A DNA stretch of 64,000 nucleotides from Streptomyces sp. NBC_00414 (lineage in GTDB: Bacteria; Actinomycetota; Actinomycetes; Streptomycetales; Streptomycetaceae): the NCBI RefSeq assembly GCF_036038375.1, contig NZ_CP107935.1, positions 3,844,001 to 3,908,000 on the forward strand. Reading direction: 5' to 3'. The position numbers and the translations under genes are program-made. Below the pieces are notes generated by a model, which worked only from the letters and a program-made list of their open reading frames with translations, did not search any database and was not told where the DNA came from. Every line of letters starts with the position of its first letter. Position 1 is the stretch's first letter. Shown piece by piece: positions 25,448-33,122 of the stretch.

Positions 25448-25615
25448 TCAGCCGACGACCTTCTTGAGGGCGTCGCCGAGCGCGTCAGCCTCGTCGGGGG
25501 TCAGCTCGACGACGAGCCGTCCGCCGCCTTCGAGCGGAACGCGCATGACGATGCCCCGCCCCTCCTTGGTCACCTCGAGCGGGCCATCGCCCGTTCGCGG
25601 CTTCATGGCCGCCAT
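25448..25615 (-). CDS. DUF3117 protein
   Basis: This 55-residue protein is MAAMKPRTGDGPLEVTKEG, then RGIVMRVPLEGGGRLVVELT, then PDEADALGDALKKVVG: a short beta-rich part and a terminal helix. It matches the highly conserved actinobacterial DUF3117 family (Rv1211 in M. tuberculosis). ATG 25615 has GGAAGGGG seven nt upstream. Function is unknown. In mycobacteria it sits beside glycogen genes and tag; here the glycogen genes are absent and an enoyl-CoA hydratase is the neighbour. Confidence 0.88.
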   Translation of the reverse strand: MAAMKPRTGDGPLEVTKEGRGIVMRVPLEGGGRLVVELTPDEADALGDALKKVVG

Positions 25616-25976
25616 GCTCGTTCCCCTTCCTGAAACCAGCTCATCGTCGCCGACGGCCCCATTGAAGGGCACGCATCCTCTCGTCGGACACGCGTCACCG
25701 GCATCGAACACATTGCTTCCAAGCCATTATCCCGCATCTCAGGACCCGATGACCAACATCAGTCGGCATCGCTTGCGCAACGCGCTCGATCAAAACCACC
25801 CAATTCGGCGGTGTGGCTGCGATACTGCGCCACCGCATGGACTTTCGGACACCGGAATTCTTTGACGCAGGTCACATGTACGAACCCCGCCACCCCTCAT
25901 GATCTCCGCCATGCTGTCCTCGGAAGCAGTACGTACCGACGGGTACGACGGAGCCGCGACACCTGAGGGGACCATC
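25616..25976. promoter_or_regulatory. divergent region, DUF3117 / enoyl-CoA hydratase
   Basis: No gene is visible in 361 bp. CGTACC-GACG-GGTACG (about 25931-25946), 30 bp before the hydratase start codon, is a perfect 6-bp-arm inverted repeat, a possible operator for a TetR-type regulator of acyl-CoA or phenylacetate genes. The middle (25690-25800) is less GC-rich, but I cannot place a clear promoter. Confidence 0.35.
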
Positions 25977-26783
25977 ATGGCCGACACCGTGCTCTACGAG
26001 GTGAGCGACGGACTCGCGACGATCACGCTGAACCGCCCCGAGGCGATGAACGCGATGAACACCGGCACCAAGGTCGCCCTCCGGGAGGCGGCGCGGTCGG
26101 CCGCGGCGGACGAGTCCGTACGGGCCGTGCTGCTCACCGCCGCGGGCGACCGGGCGTTCTGTGTGGGCCAGGACCTCAAGGAACACGTCGGCGGCCTGCT
26201 GGCGGCGCGCGAGTCGGGCTCGGGCGAGGGCGTCATGAGCACGGTCCAGGAGCACTACAACCCGATCGTGCGGGCCCTGACCGGCGCGGCGAAGCCGGTG
26301 GTGGCGGCCGTCAACGGCGTCGCGGCCGGAGCGGGTTTCGGATTCGCGCTCGCCGCGGACTACCGCGTCGTCGCCGACACGGCCTCCTTCAACACGTCCT
26401 TCGCCGGGGTCGCGCTCACCGCCGACTCCGGGATCTCCTGGACGCTCCCCCGGGTCGTCGGCCCCTCCCGAGCCGCCGACCTGCTGCTCTTCCCGCGCAG
26501 CATCACCGCGCAGGAGGCGTACGAGCTGGGGATCGCGAATCGGATCGTGCCCTTCGCCGAACTGGCCGCGGAGGCCGTGAAGGTCGCCCGCGGGCTGGCC
26601 GAGGGGCCGACTCTGGCGTACGCCGCGCTCAAGGAGTCCCTCGCCTTCGGGCTCACGCACTCTTTGGACGAGACGCTGGAGAAGGAGGACGAGCTGCAGT
26701 CGCGGGCCGGGTCCTCCGAGGACCACTTGATCGCTGTGCAGGCGTTCGTCGACAAGGAGAGGCCGAAGTACCTGGGCCGGTAG
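25977..26783 (+). CDS. enoyl-CoA hydratase/isomerase family protein
   Basis: This 268-residue crotonase-fold protein has ATITLNRPEAMNAMNTGTK at the start, the oxyanion-hole loop AFCVGQDLKEHVGG (about 60-73), and VNGVAAGAGFGFALAADY (about 107-124). It ends ERPKYLGR. The loop CVGQDLKE is typical of the PaaG/PaaF-like branch, so it may act on 2,3-dehydroadipyl-CoA or similar acyl-CoA in ring or fatty-acid degradation, but substrate cannot be fixed. ATG 25977 follows GAGGGG. It converges with tag. A duplicated 17-bp GGGTGGGTCGGGTCATC lies in the short gap. Confidence 0.87.
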   Translation: MADTVLYEVSDGLATITLNRPEAMNAMNTGTKVALREAARSAAADESVRAVLLTAAGDRAFCVGQDLKEHVGGLLAARESGSGEGVMSTVQEHYNPIVRALTGAAKPVVAAVNGVAAGAGFGFALAADYRVVADTASFNTSFAGVALTADSGISWTLPRVVGPSRAADLLLFPRSITAQEAYELGIANRIVPFAELAAEAVKVARGLAEGPTLAYAALKESLAFGLTHSLDETLEKEDELQSRAGSSEDHLIAVQAFVDKERPKYLGR

Positions 26784-26818
26784 CGGGGGGGGTGGGTCGG
26801 GTCATCGGGTGGGTCGGG

Positions 26819-27400
26819 TCATCGGGTGGCTCTGGACGCGCAGTCCGCCAAGTGGTCGTCGACCAGGCCGCACGCCTGCATCAGGGCGTACGCCGTCGTG
26901 GGGCCCACGAAGCGGATTCCTCGCTTCTTGAGGGCCTTGGAGAGGGCGGTCGACTCGTCGGTCACGGCCGGGACGTCGGACAGCGTCTTCGGGGCCGGGC
27001 GCGTGTCCGGGTCGGGGGCGAAGGACCAGATCAGGTCGTCCAGTTCGCCCGGCGCCCAGTCGACCAGCACGCGCGCGTTGGCGACCGTCGCCTCGATCTT
27101 GGCGCGGTTGCGGATGATCCCCGTGTCGGCGAGGAGGCGCTCCTTGTCGGCGTCCGTGAAAGTCGCCACGTCGGCGATCCTGAAGCCCGCGAAGGCGGCT
27201 CGGAAGCCCTCACGTCGACGCAGGATCGTGATCCAGGACAGACCCGACTGGAAGGCCTCCAGACACAGCCGCTCGTACAGCGCGTCGTCGCCGTGGACCG
27301 GACGGCCCCACTCCTCGTCGTGGTAGGCCACGTAGTCCTCGGTCGACAGGGCCCAGGGGCAGCGCAGGGCCCCGTCCGCCCCCTTCAGGGCGTCACTCAC
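26819..27400 (-). CDS. tag: DNA-3-methyladenine glycosylase I
   Basis: This 193-residue protein removes 3-methyladenine from alkylated DNA. Family hallmarks are RCPWALSTEDYVAYHDEEWG near residues 13-32 (first Cys and His zinc ligands), GLSWITILRRREGFR in the helix-hairpin-helix region, and CGLVDDHLADC near the C-terminus, supplying the second His-x3-Cys pair. The GTG start at 27400 overlaps the stop of the upstream DivIVA-like gene as GTGA, so the two are translationally coupled. The same neighbour pair occurs in M. tuberculosis (Rv1209-Rv1210). Confidence 0.93.
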   Translation of the reverse strand: MSDALKGADGALRCPWALSTEDYVAYHDEEWGRPVHGDDALYERLCLEAFQSGLSWITILRRREGFRAAFAGFRIADVATFTDADKERLLADTGIIRNRAKIEATVANARVLVDWAPGELDDLIWSFAPDPDTRPAPKTLSDVPAVTDESTALSKALKKRGIRFVGPTTAYALMQACGLVDDHLADCASRATR

Positions 27401-27759
27401 CGGTGGTCCTCCTCCGCGGGCTTCTCCAGGGAGGTGGCCGGGGAGGACGCCGGGATCGAGCGGGCCCCGGCCAGCGCGGCCTCCAGGTCGGCGATCCGGG
27501 CGTCCCGCTCGGCCAGTTCGGCGCCGAGGCGGGCCAGGGCGTCGTCCACGTCGGCCATCCGGTAGCCGCGCAGGGTCAGGGGGAAGCGCAGTGCCTCCAC
27601 GTCGCCCCGGTGCACGGGACGGTCCAGGGGCAGCGGGTCCCGCAGACGCTCCGGCAACGCGTCGGGAAGCGCGCCGTTGTCACCGCCTCCCACCACGGAG
27701 AGGGTGACCGCGCCGACCACGACGACGAGGGCGACGACCAGGAACAGGAACATGAACAT
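27397..27759 (-). CDS. small membrane-anchored DivIVA-domain-like protein
   Basis: This 120-residue protein has one N-terminal membrane helix (MFMFLFLVVALVVVVGAV), a spacer with LPERLRDPLPLDRPVHRGDV, then LRFPLTLRGYRMADVDDALA, which is the short DivIVA N-terminal motif that binds membranes, and a coiled coil (LGAELAERDARIADLEAAL). ATG 27759 opens on the helix with GGGGAC upstream; a GTG at 27774 would add five residues. It overlaps tag by 4 nt. It may help localise proteins at the membrane or pole; no specific partner is known. Confidence 0.75.
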   Translation of the reverse strand: MFMFLFLVVALVVVVGAVTLSVVGGGDNGALPDALPERLRDPLPLDRPVHRGDVEALRFPLTLRGYRMADVDDALARLGAELAERDARIADLEAALAGARSIPASSPATSLEKPAEEDHR

Positions 27760-27898
27760 CTCTGAGGTCCCCACGCTCTGATGCCGACGCGGGGCGCGTC
27801 GGCACGGTAAGTGTCAGGCACCGATCGTGCCATGCGACTCTGACCGTTAGGGTCGCAGGCGGTCCGACAGCGACAACTACTGGGAGAGGTCACAGGGG

Positions 27899-28759
27899 AT
27901 GCTCAGGCTGGGCAGGCGCGAGTTCGACGCGCACGAGCCGGTGATCATGGCGATCGTGAACCGGACCCCGGACTCCTTCTACGACCAGGGGGCCACCTTC
28001 CGCGACGAGCCGGCCCTCGCGCGCGTGGAGCAGGCGGTGTCCGAGGGAGCCGCCATCATCGACATCGGCGGGGTCAAGGCCGGGCCGGGCGAGGAGGTGA
28101 CAGCCGAGGAGGAGGCGCGGCGGACCGTCGGATTCGTCGCCGAGGTGCGGCGCCGCTTCCCCGACGTGATCATCAGCGTCGACACCTGGCGGCACGAGGT
28201 GGGCGAGGCCGTGTGCGAGGTCGGCGCGGACCTGCTGAACGACGCGTGGGGCGGGGTCGATCCGCGGCTCGCCGAGGTCGCCGGGCGGTACGGGGTGGGG
28301 ATCGTGTGCACGCACGCGGGTGGCACACAGCCTCGTACGCGGCCGCATCGCATCGCCTACGACGACGTCATGGCCGACATCCTTCGGGTGACGGTGGGGC
28401 TGGCCGAGCGGGCCGTGTCCTTGGGGGTGCCCCGGGAGTCAGTGCTGATCGATCCCGGGCACGACTTCGGGAAGAACACCCGGCACAGTCTTGAGGCGAC
28501 GCGGCGGCTCGGGGAGATGGTGTCCACCGGGTGGCCCGTGCTGGTGTCGCTGTCCAACAAGGACTTCGTGGGGGAGACGCTCGATCGGCCGGTCAAGGAG
28601 CGGGTGGTGGGGACGCTCGCGACCACCGCCGTGTCGGCTTGGCTGGGGGCTCAGGTGTACCGGGTGCACGAGGTCGCCGAGACTCGGCAGGTTCTGGACA
28701 TGGTGGCGTCGATCGCGGGCCACCGTCCGCCGGCGGTCGCCCGGCGGGGGCTGGCGTAG
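27899..28759 (+). CDS. folP2: dihydropteroate synthase homologue, FolP2 type
   Basis: This 286-residue TIM-barrel protein of the pterin-binding family has NRTPDSFYDQ (about 19-28), the second signature IDIGGVKAGPGEEV (about 56-69), and DLLNDAWGG, IDPGHDFGKN and SNKDFVGET. Genuine DHPS has DIGGESTRPG and a Lys-x-x-Arg-containing end; here EST-R is replaced by VKA. The M. tuberculosis counterpart (Rv1207) is reported to lack DHPS activity, so this protein probably does another pterin or pathway step. It is divergent from the tag/DivIVA pair and ends at a strong two-way terminator. Confidence 0.85.
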   Translation: MLRLGRREFDAHEPVIMAIVNRTPDSFYDQGATFRDEPALARVEQAVSEGAAIIDIGGVKAGPGEEVTAEEEARRTVGFVAEVRRRFPDVIISVDTWRHEVGEAVCEVGADLLNDAWGGVDPRLAEVAGRYGVGIVCTHAGGTQPRTRPHRIAYDDVMADILRVTVGLAERAVSLGVPRESVLIDPGHDFGKNTRHSLEATRRLGEMVSTGWPVLVSLSNKDFVGETLDRPVKERVVGTLATTAVSAWLGAQVYRVHEVAETRQVLDMVASIAGHRPPAVARRGLA

Positions 28760-28802
28760 GGATTTCCTCGCCCCCGCCGCCCCTACCCGTCCCGTCACTG
28801 AT

Positions 28803-28905
28803 CGGGGGCGCTGCCCCCAGACCCCCTCTGTCCTCAAACGCCGGACGGGCTGGATTTTCCAGCCCGTCCGGCGTTTGAGGACCGCGGGTTCGGGGGCCGG
28901 CCCCC
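28803..28905. terminator. long bidirectional hairpin of the CCTCAAACGCCGG repeat family
   Basis: The 23-bp arms at 28832-28854 and 28858-28880 are perfectly complementary (CCTCAAACGCCGGACGGGCT... and ...AGCCCGTCCGGCGTTTGAGG) with a TTT loop. Flanking GGGGGCGCTGCCCCC and GGGGGCCGGCCCCC form further stems. It lies between convergent folP2 and LOG genes. I have seen this CCTCAAACGCCGG hairpin in many Streptomyces genomes. Confidence 0.9.
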
Positions 28906-28927
28906 GAGGCAGGGGCTGAAGCCCCGC

Positions 28928-29686
28928 CTACCTCCCCGCCTCCTTCGACACCAAAGACACCGCCTCGTCCACGTCGTCCGTGAGGTGGAACAGGAGCAGG
29001 TCCTTCTCCGAGGCCTTGCCCTGGGCGATCAGGGTGTTCTTGAGCCAGTCCACGAGCCCGCCCCAGTACTCCGTACCGAAGAGCACGATCGGGAAGCGGG
29101 TGACCTTCTGGGTCTGCACGAGGGTGAGCGCCTCGAAGAGCTCGTCGAGGGTGCCGAGCCCACCGGGCAGCACCACGAACCCCTGCGCGTACTTGACGAA
29201 CATCATCTTGCGGACGAAGAAGTACCGGAAGTTGAGGCCGATGTCGACGTACTCGTTGAGCCCCTGCTCGAAGGGCAGCTCGATGCCGAGGCCGACGGAG
29301 ATGCCCTCCGCCTCGCAGGCGCCCTTGTTGGCGGCCTCCATGGCCCCGGGACCACCACCGGTGATCACCGCGAAGCCCGCCTCGACCAGACCGCGGCCGA
29401 GCGCGACCCCCGCCTCGTACTCGGGCGAATCCGCCGGTGTGCGCGCCGAGCCGAACACACTGATCGCGGCCGGGAGTTCGGCCAGCGTGCCGAAGCCCTC
29501 GATGAACTCCGACTGGATGCGCAGCACGCGCCAGGGATCGGTGTGCACCCAGTCCGACGGCCCGCCGGCGTCCAGCAGCCGCTGGTCCGTCGTGCCCGCC
29601 TGCACCTGTCCCCGCCTGCGCAGCACGGGGCCCAGCTGCTGCTCCTCCGGTGGCCGATTGCTGCCCTGGGGGTTGCCGGTAGCCAT
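28928..29686 (-). CDS. LOG family protein (TIGR00730), cytokinin-type phosphoribohydrolase
   Basis: This 252-residue Rossmann-like protein has the LOG signatures: ISVFGSARTPADSPEYEAG, GGGPGAMEAANKGACEAEG and PGGLGTLDELFEALTLVQT. LOG proteins split adenine-nucleotide 5'-monophosphates into base and ribose phosphate; the M. tuberculosis neighbour Rv1205 makes cytokinins. The first 65 residues are a polar extension. ATG 29686 has GGAGGGAG eight nt upstream. It is co-directional with dapE across 179 bp. Confidence 0.88.
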   Translation of the reverse strand: MATGNPQGSNRPPEEQQLGPVLRRRGQVQAGTTDQRLLDAGGPSDWVHTDPWRVLRIQSEFIEGFGTLAELPAAISVFGSARTPADSPEYEAGVALGRGLVEAGFAVITGGGPGAMEAANKGACEAEGISVGLGIELPFEQGLNEYVDIGLNFRYFFVRKMMFVKYAQGFVVLPGGLGTLDELFEALTLVQTQKVTRFPIVLFGTEYWGGLVDWLKNTLIAQGKASEKDLLLFHLTDDVDEAVSLVSKEAGR

Positions 29687-29865
29687 GTCCGCTCCCTCCG
29701 CTTGCCGATCGTTCCACCTCAGCGTAGATCTACGCGGGTTACGGAGGGGGGACCTGAGCATGTCCGCCACGAACCGCCGTAGCGGAACCAGGGGGTCCGG
29801 GGGGTTCGGAGGGGGGACCAAGGGGGCCAGGGGCCGGTCGGGCCGTCAGGCGTCGTCAAACGCCG

Positions 29866-30945
29866 TCAGGCCGTCAGCCAGGCCCTCAGGCGTTCCTCGC
29901 CCGCCAGGATCTTTGCGGTTTCCACCCTTTCGTCCCTCTTGTGCGCCAAGTGCGGGTTGCCGGGGCCGTAGTTGACCGCCGGGACGCCGAGCGCGCTGAA
30001 GCGGGAGACGTCCGTCCAGCCGTACTTGGGCTGGGGAGTGCCGCCCACCGCCTCGATGAAGGCGGCAGCGGCCGGGTGGGACAGACCGGGCAGCGCGGCT
30101 CCGCTGTGGTCGTCGACGACGAACTCGGCGACACCGCAGTCGGCGAAGACCTCGCGGACGTGCGCGAGGGCCTCCTCCTCGCTGCGGTCGGGGGCGTAGC
30201 GGAAGTTGACGCTCACCACGCACTCGTCGGGGATGACGTTGCCCGCCACCCCGCCCGAGATCCCGACCGCGTTGAGGCCCTCGCGGTATTCGAGGCCGTC
30301 GATGACCGGGTAGCGCGGCTCGTAGGAGGCGAGGCGGGCCAGGATCGGGGAGGCCGCGTGGATGGCGTTGGAGCCCATCCAGCTGCGCGCGGAGTGCGCC
30401 CGCTCCCCCGTGGTCCTCAGCAGCACCCTGAGGGTCCCCTGGCAGCCGCCCTCGACCTGCCCGTCGGAGGGCTCCAGGAGGACCGCGAAGTCGCCCTCCA
30501 GCCACTCGGGGTGCGCCTCGGCCACGTGCTTGAGGCCGTTCAGGTCGGCGGCGACCTCTTCGTTGTCGTAGAAGATGAAGGTGAGGTCACGGTTGGGGGC
30601 CGGCACCGTGGCCGCGATCCGCAGCTGCACCGCGACGCCCGACTTCATGTCGCAGGTGCCGCAGCCCCAGAGCACCCCGTCGTCGTCCAGGCGCGAGGGC
30701 ACGTTGTCCGCGATGGGCACCGTGTCGATGTGCCCGGCCAGGATCACGCGCTCGGCCCGGCCCAGGTTCGTACGCGCGACGACGTTGTTGCCGTACCGGT
30801 CGACGGTGAGGTGCGGCAGGGCGCGCAGGGCGGTCTCGACGGCGTCCGCGAGGGGCTTCTCCGTGCCGCTCTCCGAGGGGAAGTCGACGAGCCGCGCGGT
30901 GAGCCGGGCGGCGTCCAGCGTGAGGTCAAGTGGGGTGTCGGCCAT
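29866..30945 (-). CDS. dapE: succinyl-diaminopimelate desuccinylase
   Basis: This 359-residue M20-family metallopeptidase forms LL-diaminopimelate for lysine and cell wall. Zinc ligands and catalytic residues are visible: GHIDTVPIADN (His and Asp, about 70-80), GTCDMKSGVAVQ, FYDNEEV (general base Glu-Glu), LLEPSDGQVEGGCQGT, and HSARSWMGSNAIH at the start of the dimerisation domain. The C-terminal Zn His is in GPGNPHLAHKRDE. ATG 30945 begins MADTPLDLTLDAARL. It matches the actinobacterial DapE clade and the synteny with Rv1202. It is divergent from the lysozyme-fold gene. Confidence 0.92.
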   Translation of the reverse strand: MADTPLDLTLDAARLTARLVDFPSESGTEKPLADAVETALRALPHLTVDRYGNNVVARTNLGRAERVILAGHIDTVPIADNVPSRLDDDGVLWGCGTCDMKSGVAVQLRIAATVPAPNRDLTFIFYDNEEVAADLNGLKHVAEAHPEWLEGDFAVLLEPSDGQVEGGCQGTLRVLLRTTGERAHSARSWMGSNAIHAASPILARLASYEPRYPVIDGLEYREGLNAVGISGGVAGNVIPDECVVSVNFRYAPDRSEEEALAHVREVFADCGVAEFVVDDHSGAALPGLSHPAAAAFIEAVGGTPQPKYGWTDVSRFSALGVPAVNYGPGNPHLAHKRDERVETAKILAGEERLRAWLTA

Positions 30946-31042
30946 GCCGTCGACCCTAACGCGCCGGGCGGTCCCGGCCCTCCCGGCCGGCTTCTCCACA
31001 CCTTCACAGAACCCCGACAGTACCCTCCAGTACCTTGTACGC

Positions 31043-32044
31043 GTGCCTGAGCCGTCCCCCACTTCCGCCGCCCCCGTGCGCCGAGGCCGCTTACTCCGTT
31101 CCGGAGCGGCCCTCGTCGTGCTGCTCGGCGTCGCGGCCTACCTCACCGTGCAGTACCTGACCGGCGGGAGCGGAGTGCCCAAGTGCACGGTCGTCTCGGG
31201 CAGAAGCGACGGCGCGTCGTACGAGTTCACGGCGGAGCAGGCGGTGAACGCGGCGACGATCTCCGCGGTCGGCACCAACCGCGGCATGCCCGAGCGGGCG
31301 GTCACGATCGCCCTCGCGACGGCGCTCCAGGAGTCCGCGCTGCGCAACCTCGGCCATGGCGACCGGGATTCACTGGGCCTCTTCCAGCAACGGCCCTCTC
31401 AGGGCTGGGGCACCGAGAAGGAGATCCTGGATCCGGCGTACGCGGCGGGTGAGTTCTACGAGCACCTGGACAAGGTGCGGGGGTACGCGCGACTGCCGCT
31501 CACCGTCGCCGCGCAGCGCGTCCAGCGCAGCGGCTACCCCGAGGCGTACGCGAAGCACGAGCCGGACGCGACGCTCCTCGCGGCGGCCCTGACCGGGCGC
31601 GCCGCCGCCACGCTCACCTGCGAGGGCCGCCCGGACACCCGGCCCGGCGGCCCGGAGTCTGTGCGCACGGCGCTCGTACGGGACTTCGGGCGCGGGGTGT
31701 TCCAGGAGGCGGGCGCCGCGGTGGCCGCCGGCCCTTCGGCCGATCCGGCCGCCGATGCGGCTGCCACGCCCTCGGCCGCGCCGTCCACCGCCGCGAGCGG
31801 TTCCGGCGGCACGGGGACGGTGACCGTGCCCGTCCCGAAGACCGCGGCCGGCGGGGGCGGGGAGCGGCAGCGCGGCTGGGCCCTCGCACACTGGGCCGTG
31901 GCCAACTCGTCCGCGCTGCATGTCGAACGCGTCTCGTACGCGGGCCGGGTGTGGCGGGCCGGGAGCACCCGGAGCGAATGGCGGGACGACGACCCGGCTT
32001 CCCGGAACGCCACGGGCGAAGTCCGAATCGTCACCGGGCAGTAG
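31043..32044 (+). CDS. membrane-anchored protein with lysozyme-like domain
   Basis: This 333-residue protein has a basic start and a signal anchor (SGAALVVLLGVAAYLTVQYL, about 17-36), so the rest is extracellular. The core (about 45-180) looks like a lysozyme/transglycosylase fold: TIALATALQESALRNL (candidate catalytic Glu), HGDRDSLGLFQQRPSQGWGT and AAQRVQRSGYPEAYAKHEP. A Pro/Ala/Ser linker leads to a C-terminal part (GWALAHWAVANSSALHVERV, RVWRAGSTRSEWRDD) seen in some secreted actinobacterial proteins. It may act on peptidoglycan. Databases sometimes label relatives 'heavy metal transporter', which the sequence does not support. GTG 31043 lacks a ribosome site, so the mRNA may be leaderless. 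Confidence 0.7.
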   Translation: MPEPSPTSAAPVRRGRLLRSGAALVVLLGVAAYLTVQYLTGGSGVPKCTVVSGRSDGASYEFTAEQAVNAATISAVGTNRGMPERAVTIALATALQESALRNLGHGDRDSLGLFQQRPSQGWGTEKEILDPAYAAGEFYEHLDKVRGYARLPLTVAAQRVQRSGYPEAYAKHEPDATLLAAALTGRAAATLTCEGRPDTRPGGPESVRTALVRDFGRGVFQEAGAAVAAGPSADPAADAAATPSAAPSTAASGSGGTGTVTVPVPKTAAGGGGERQRGWALAHWAVANSSALHVERVSYAGRVWRAGSTRSEWRDDDPASRNATGEVRIVTGQ

Positions 32045-32432
32045 TACCGGGCAGCAGTGCGGACCGTCACCCGTTGGTGGCACTTCCGGCGTGCCGCGTC
32101 GACTGCCCGTCCCAGTTTTCTGCGGGCTTTCCGCGCACCTGTCCCACGCTTGGCCCGCGGGCGGCAAATCCCTTGCGGGCAAAGGGCCGTAGGGATTCGT
32201 CAGACTTTCCGCCCGGCCCTTCTTTGCCCGGGTTTCTCCGCAGCCGATAATGCGACGCATTACCAACTCTTTACTTCGGGCCACCGCAACCTTCGCGGAC
32301 TTCGAGCGGTAGTCACTGCGTCCGAGCCCGGAACGATCAACAGCCGGTCGATCGACAGCCGTCCGACAGCCAGTCGGTCAACTGCCGGGCACGGTGGAAC
32401 ATTTCATCGTTCTCTTCCGTCAAAGGAGCACC
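32045..32432. promoter_or_regulatory. regulatory region upstream of the small secreted protein
   Basis: No gene is visible in 388 bp. A perfect 15-bp palindrome TAATGCGACGCATTA lies at 32248-32262, and TTTACT follows at 32270. Short direct repeats of CAGCCGGTCGA/CAGCCGTCCGA type occur at 32341-32380. AAAGGAG (32422-32428) is the ribosome site of the next gene. Confidence 0.5.
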
Positions 32433-32870
32433 ATGTCCCTCCCCCTGACCCGTCGGATCGCCCGTGTCGCGCTGCTCATCGCGGCTGGAGCGGCGCCCGT
32501 GGTCGGTGCGGCCGGCTCCGCGAGCGCGGCCGAACTGCCGGCCACCCCCGACCTCGGCGGCCTCAGCGCGCTGGACAACGCGGGCACCACCGTCGACGGT
32601 GCCGCGCAGAACGCCACCGGGATGGCCGGCGACACGGGCAGCAAGGCCGTGAAGAAGGCCGTGCCGACCGCGGGCAAGACGAGCGGCAAGGCCGTCAAGA
32701 CCGCTACGCCCGCCGCGCAGAAGACCGCGGGGGACGTTGCCGGGACCACGGGTGACGTGCTCGGTGACACCGCGGGGTCGGCCACCGGTGGCGGGCTGCC
32801 GACCGACGCGGTCTCCAAGGGCGGGCTGCCCACCGAGGGTCTGCCGCTGCAGGGGCTGCCGCTCGGCTGA
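32433..32870 (+). CDS. small secreted Ala/Gly/Lys-rich protein
   Basis: This 145-residue precursor has a clear Sec signal peptide: RRIARVALLIAAGAAPVVG and cleavage near GSASA/AELPA (about residue 33). The mature part is low-complexity, rich in Ala, Gly, Thr and Lys (SKAVKKAVPTAGKTSGKAVK), and ends in repeats GGLPT, GGLPTEG, LPLQGLPLG. Related Streptomyces proteins are often mis-named 'ATP-binding protein', but no nucleotide motif is present. A structural or surface role is possible. ATG 32433 has AAAGGAG six nt upstream. It has its own palindromic operator candidate. Confidence 0.7.
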   Translation: MSLPLTRRIARVALLIAAGAAPVVGAAGSASAAELPATPDLGGLSALDNAGTTVDGAAQNATGMAGDTGSKAVKKAVPTAGKTSGKAVKTATPAAQKTAGDVAGTTGDVLGDTAGSATGGGLPTDAVSKGGLPTEGLPLQGLPLG

Positions 32871-32962
32871 TCGGCCTGCGGCCGGGTCGGCTTGTGCGGT
32901 GAAGGGGTTCAGGGGGGTTCCCCTGGGCCCCTTCGCCTCTTCCCGGGCGCGGGCGCCTGCGG

Positions 32963-32994
32963 CGCTGTGGCGCTGTGGCGCTGTGGCGCTGTGG
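32963..32994. repeat. octanucleotide tandem repeat CGCTGTGG x4
   Basis: CGCTGTGG is repeated four times head to tail between the small secreted protein gene and dapC, outside coding sequence. Short tandem arrays of this kind can vary in copy number between strains. Confidence 0.7.
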
Positions 32995-33016
32995 CGGGGT
33001 GATGGTGGGGGTTGGC

Positions 33017-33066
33017 GGTCAGGTGCGGGTCCGTCGTTGCTGGGCGCGCAGTTCCCCGCGCCCCTG
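33017..33066 (-). repeat. single full-length copy of the GGGGCGCGGGGAAC element
   Basis: On the minus strand it reads AGGGGCGCGGGGAACTGCGC, then GCCCAGCAACGACGGACCC, then GCACCTGACC. Aligned with the copy at 14285 it shows that the element is about 50 bp, with a variable centre. It lies between the convergent secreted-protein gene and dapC. Confidence 0.8.
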
Positions 33067-33122
33067 AACGGCGGCCCTTCGGGCGCCGATGGATGCTGGG
33101 CGTCGGCAGACCGTGGATGGCC

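Noticed and set aside
26784..26830. 17-bp tandem repeat GGGTGGGTCGGGTCATC after the enoyl-CoA hydratase
   Set aside because: Only two copies at a gene end; probably a simple slippage duplication without function.
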